From: Rhynchopus sp. YZ270_cl-10
Taxonomy: Eukaryota > Euglenozoa > Diplonemea > Diplonemida > Diplonemidae
Length of the DNA stretch: 64,000 bases
Assembly: GCA_964035575.1 (NCBI GenBank)
Contig: OZ037848.1
Location: 1,240,001 to 1,304,000, forward strand
Direction of reading: 5' to 3'
Part shown: positions 62,583 to 64,000 of the stretch, piece by piece
Layout of the letters: each line of letters opens with the position of its first letter
Numbering within the stretch: the stretch's first letter is position 1
Position numbers and translations under genes: made by a program
Notes under the pieces: generated by a model
What the model saw: the letters and a program-made list of their open reading frames with translations, nothing else
What the model was told of the DNA's origin: nothing
Databases searched by the model: none

Positions 62583-64000
62583 TCATTTATTATCATTTTT
62601 TTTTACTTGATATTCACTCACTTTAGCACTGCCCGAGGCAGTGTGGCTGCTCTTGTTTTGTTCTATTTTATTATTTTTTTTTTGGAACCAAAGTTCCCGA
62701 ACCGTATTTTCATTTTACTTTTAAAATCAAGAAACCATGTGAAACTATCTGTCTGGCAAATACATTCAAACAGATTATCATTTTATTATATTTTTTTTCG
62801 TTTTTTTCAACCTTTTTTTGGCCCTTTTCTGATTTATCTGGCCCGCTGTGCCGGTATATTCTTGCTTATTATGTATTGTTTTTTTTTCCATATTTCCTTT
62901 CCCCCCTTCCCCTCCCCTCTTTGTTCTGCACCACAGGTTTGTTTGAAAGTGCTGGGAGCAGTCATGAGTAAAGCATAACCTGGTGTACACCCCTACCCAC
63001 CTTCCCCTCCGTGCTGTATCTTGTAAACAGCGCACTCACCACCCCCATCCACATACTCCCTTTTCTGAATAGGGTACTATACTGTTTTTTTGGCATTTTT
63101 TTCCTTAAATGTGTGTGTTTTTTTGTTTCATGTTTCAACATTTTTTTCTCTCTTTTCCATCGCGTTGATTAACTCTCAAGAAGTTCATCGTACCGAAAAA
63201 CTTTTTTCTAAGGTACCCTAGACTACAGTCGCGAGGTATATTATTCTTACAACTCTTCCCTCTCTTCCCCTGTGATTTGATGACTTTCCTCAGTTGTATT
63301 TGCGATTTTTTTTTTTCGCAAAGATTCAAACCATGGTTTATTTTACCGCGATTTTTTTGGAAATTTTTTGGACCGTTTTATATGGCCCCAGAAGAATCGT
63401 AAAAAGTACCAAAATACAGACCAAACTATTTCGGTCCAATTATTTCCCAAAAAACCTGGTTTTTTTTTGTGATACAGATGACCTACGGGGAGTACGTAAT
63501 CGTGTTTTCCATTTTGGAAAGCATCTGAAATTTCTTTAGAAAAAAAAAGAAGGGAAAAAAAAAATCTGTTGTTTTCTAAGCTCTCATACAACTCTGTCAA
63601 GTTGGGGTGAAAAACACACACCCAAACGAACCCAGTTCACTTGAGTGTGTTTTTTTTTTAAAAATGCCCCACCTTGTTTTTATGATGAAACGCTGTAGAG
63701 GCTAAACCAACTTTTTCAAACAAAAAAACACGGGTCGGGAAAGATCTTTTTTTTTTTTTTTTTTTTCGAGAAAAAAAATCCTCTTCTCCCGAAAAAAAAA
63801 AAAAAAAAAAGATTTTTGGGAGAAAAAAAAAAAGAGAAAAGATTTGAAAATCCTGGGAAAATCCTGAAAAAATCCTGAAAAATCCTGGAAAAATCCATGA
63901 AATTTCATGAAAAATCTCGAGATCTTGAGAAATCTTTGAAAAAAAAAAAAAAGATTTTCAAAATCTTTTTTTTTTTTTTTCCCAAAAAGATTTTTCAAAA
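62583..64000. other. Gene-free right edge
   Basis: T-rich DNA ending in a purine-rich zone (63740-64000) of A/T runs and ATCCTGAAAA / GATTTT repeats. No gene or clear mobile element. Confidence 0.5.

Overview
The window is nuclear DNA of a gene-poor, repeat-rich microbial eukaryote that I cannot place taxonomically. It has long T/C tracts that lie mainly on the + strand, many microsatellites, DNA-transposon ends with clean target-site duplications (TSDs), and a few compact, mostly intronless genes. I saw no rRNA, tRNA, CRISPR array, bacterial operon, retroelement or virus-derived gene.

Host-like genes: a 3' terminal exon at the left edge (244-551) and three paralogous + strand genes (3055-4071, 16250-16882, 58589-59149). 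The three share one cysteine/histidine module: a CxH...CxxC knuckle followed by a CCCH finger. They are probably nucleic-acid-binding proteins of unknown role. A 518-aa DDE-type transposase-like gene lies at 56315-57871 on the minus strand.

Mobile DNA dominates. The largest unit, 23726-30433, has 20-bp perfect terminal inverted repeats (TIRs), TA duplications, subterminal arrays of palindromes, two minus-strand ORFs and a partial inverted copy of its own genes. A second unit of similar architecture (51451-55243) has lost any recognisable transposase. Four hAT-like elements (4751-5484, 18417-19079, 22548-23247, 44120-44417) have perfect 8-bp duplications and a fifth (55967-56087) is probable. 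Others look TTAA-specific (31480-33078), Mutator-like (34647-35338), Harbinger-like (48838-50039) and Tc1-like (41664-41832). A nest of insertions fills 7532-10662. Three elements with different ends share one short internal core (9369-10211, 31480-33078, 42921-43766).

The most unusual layer is a set of roughly 70 short structured repeats, about one per kb between genes, all in the same (+) orientation. They are 30-50-nt hairpins, typically preceded by a pyrimidine tract and AG and followed by a TTCAACTT-like or ATAAACTT-like tail and T-runs. They fall into classes that I call A, B, C and F, and several show compensatory stem changes. Longer dispersed repeats D (about 120 bp) and E (about 60 bp) are interspersed in the same orientation. 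Strand uniformity, acceptor-like context and covariation suggest RNA-level function, or spread by an RNA-templated or splicing-linked route; both are inferences.
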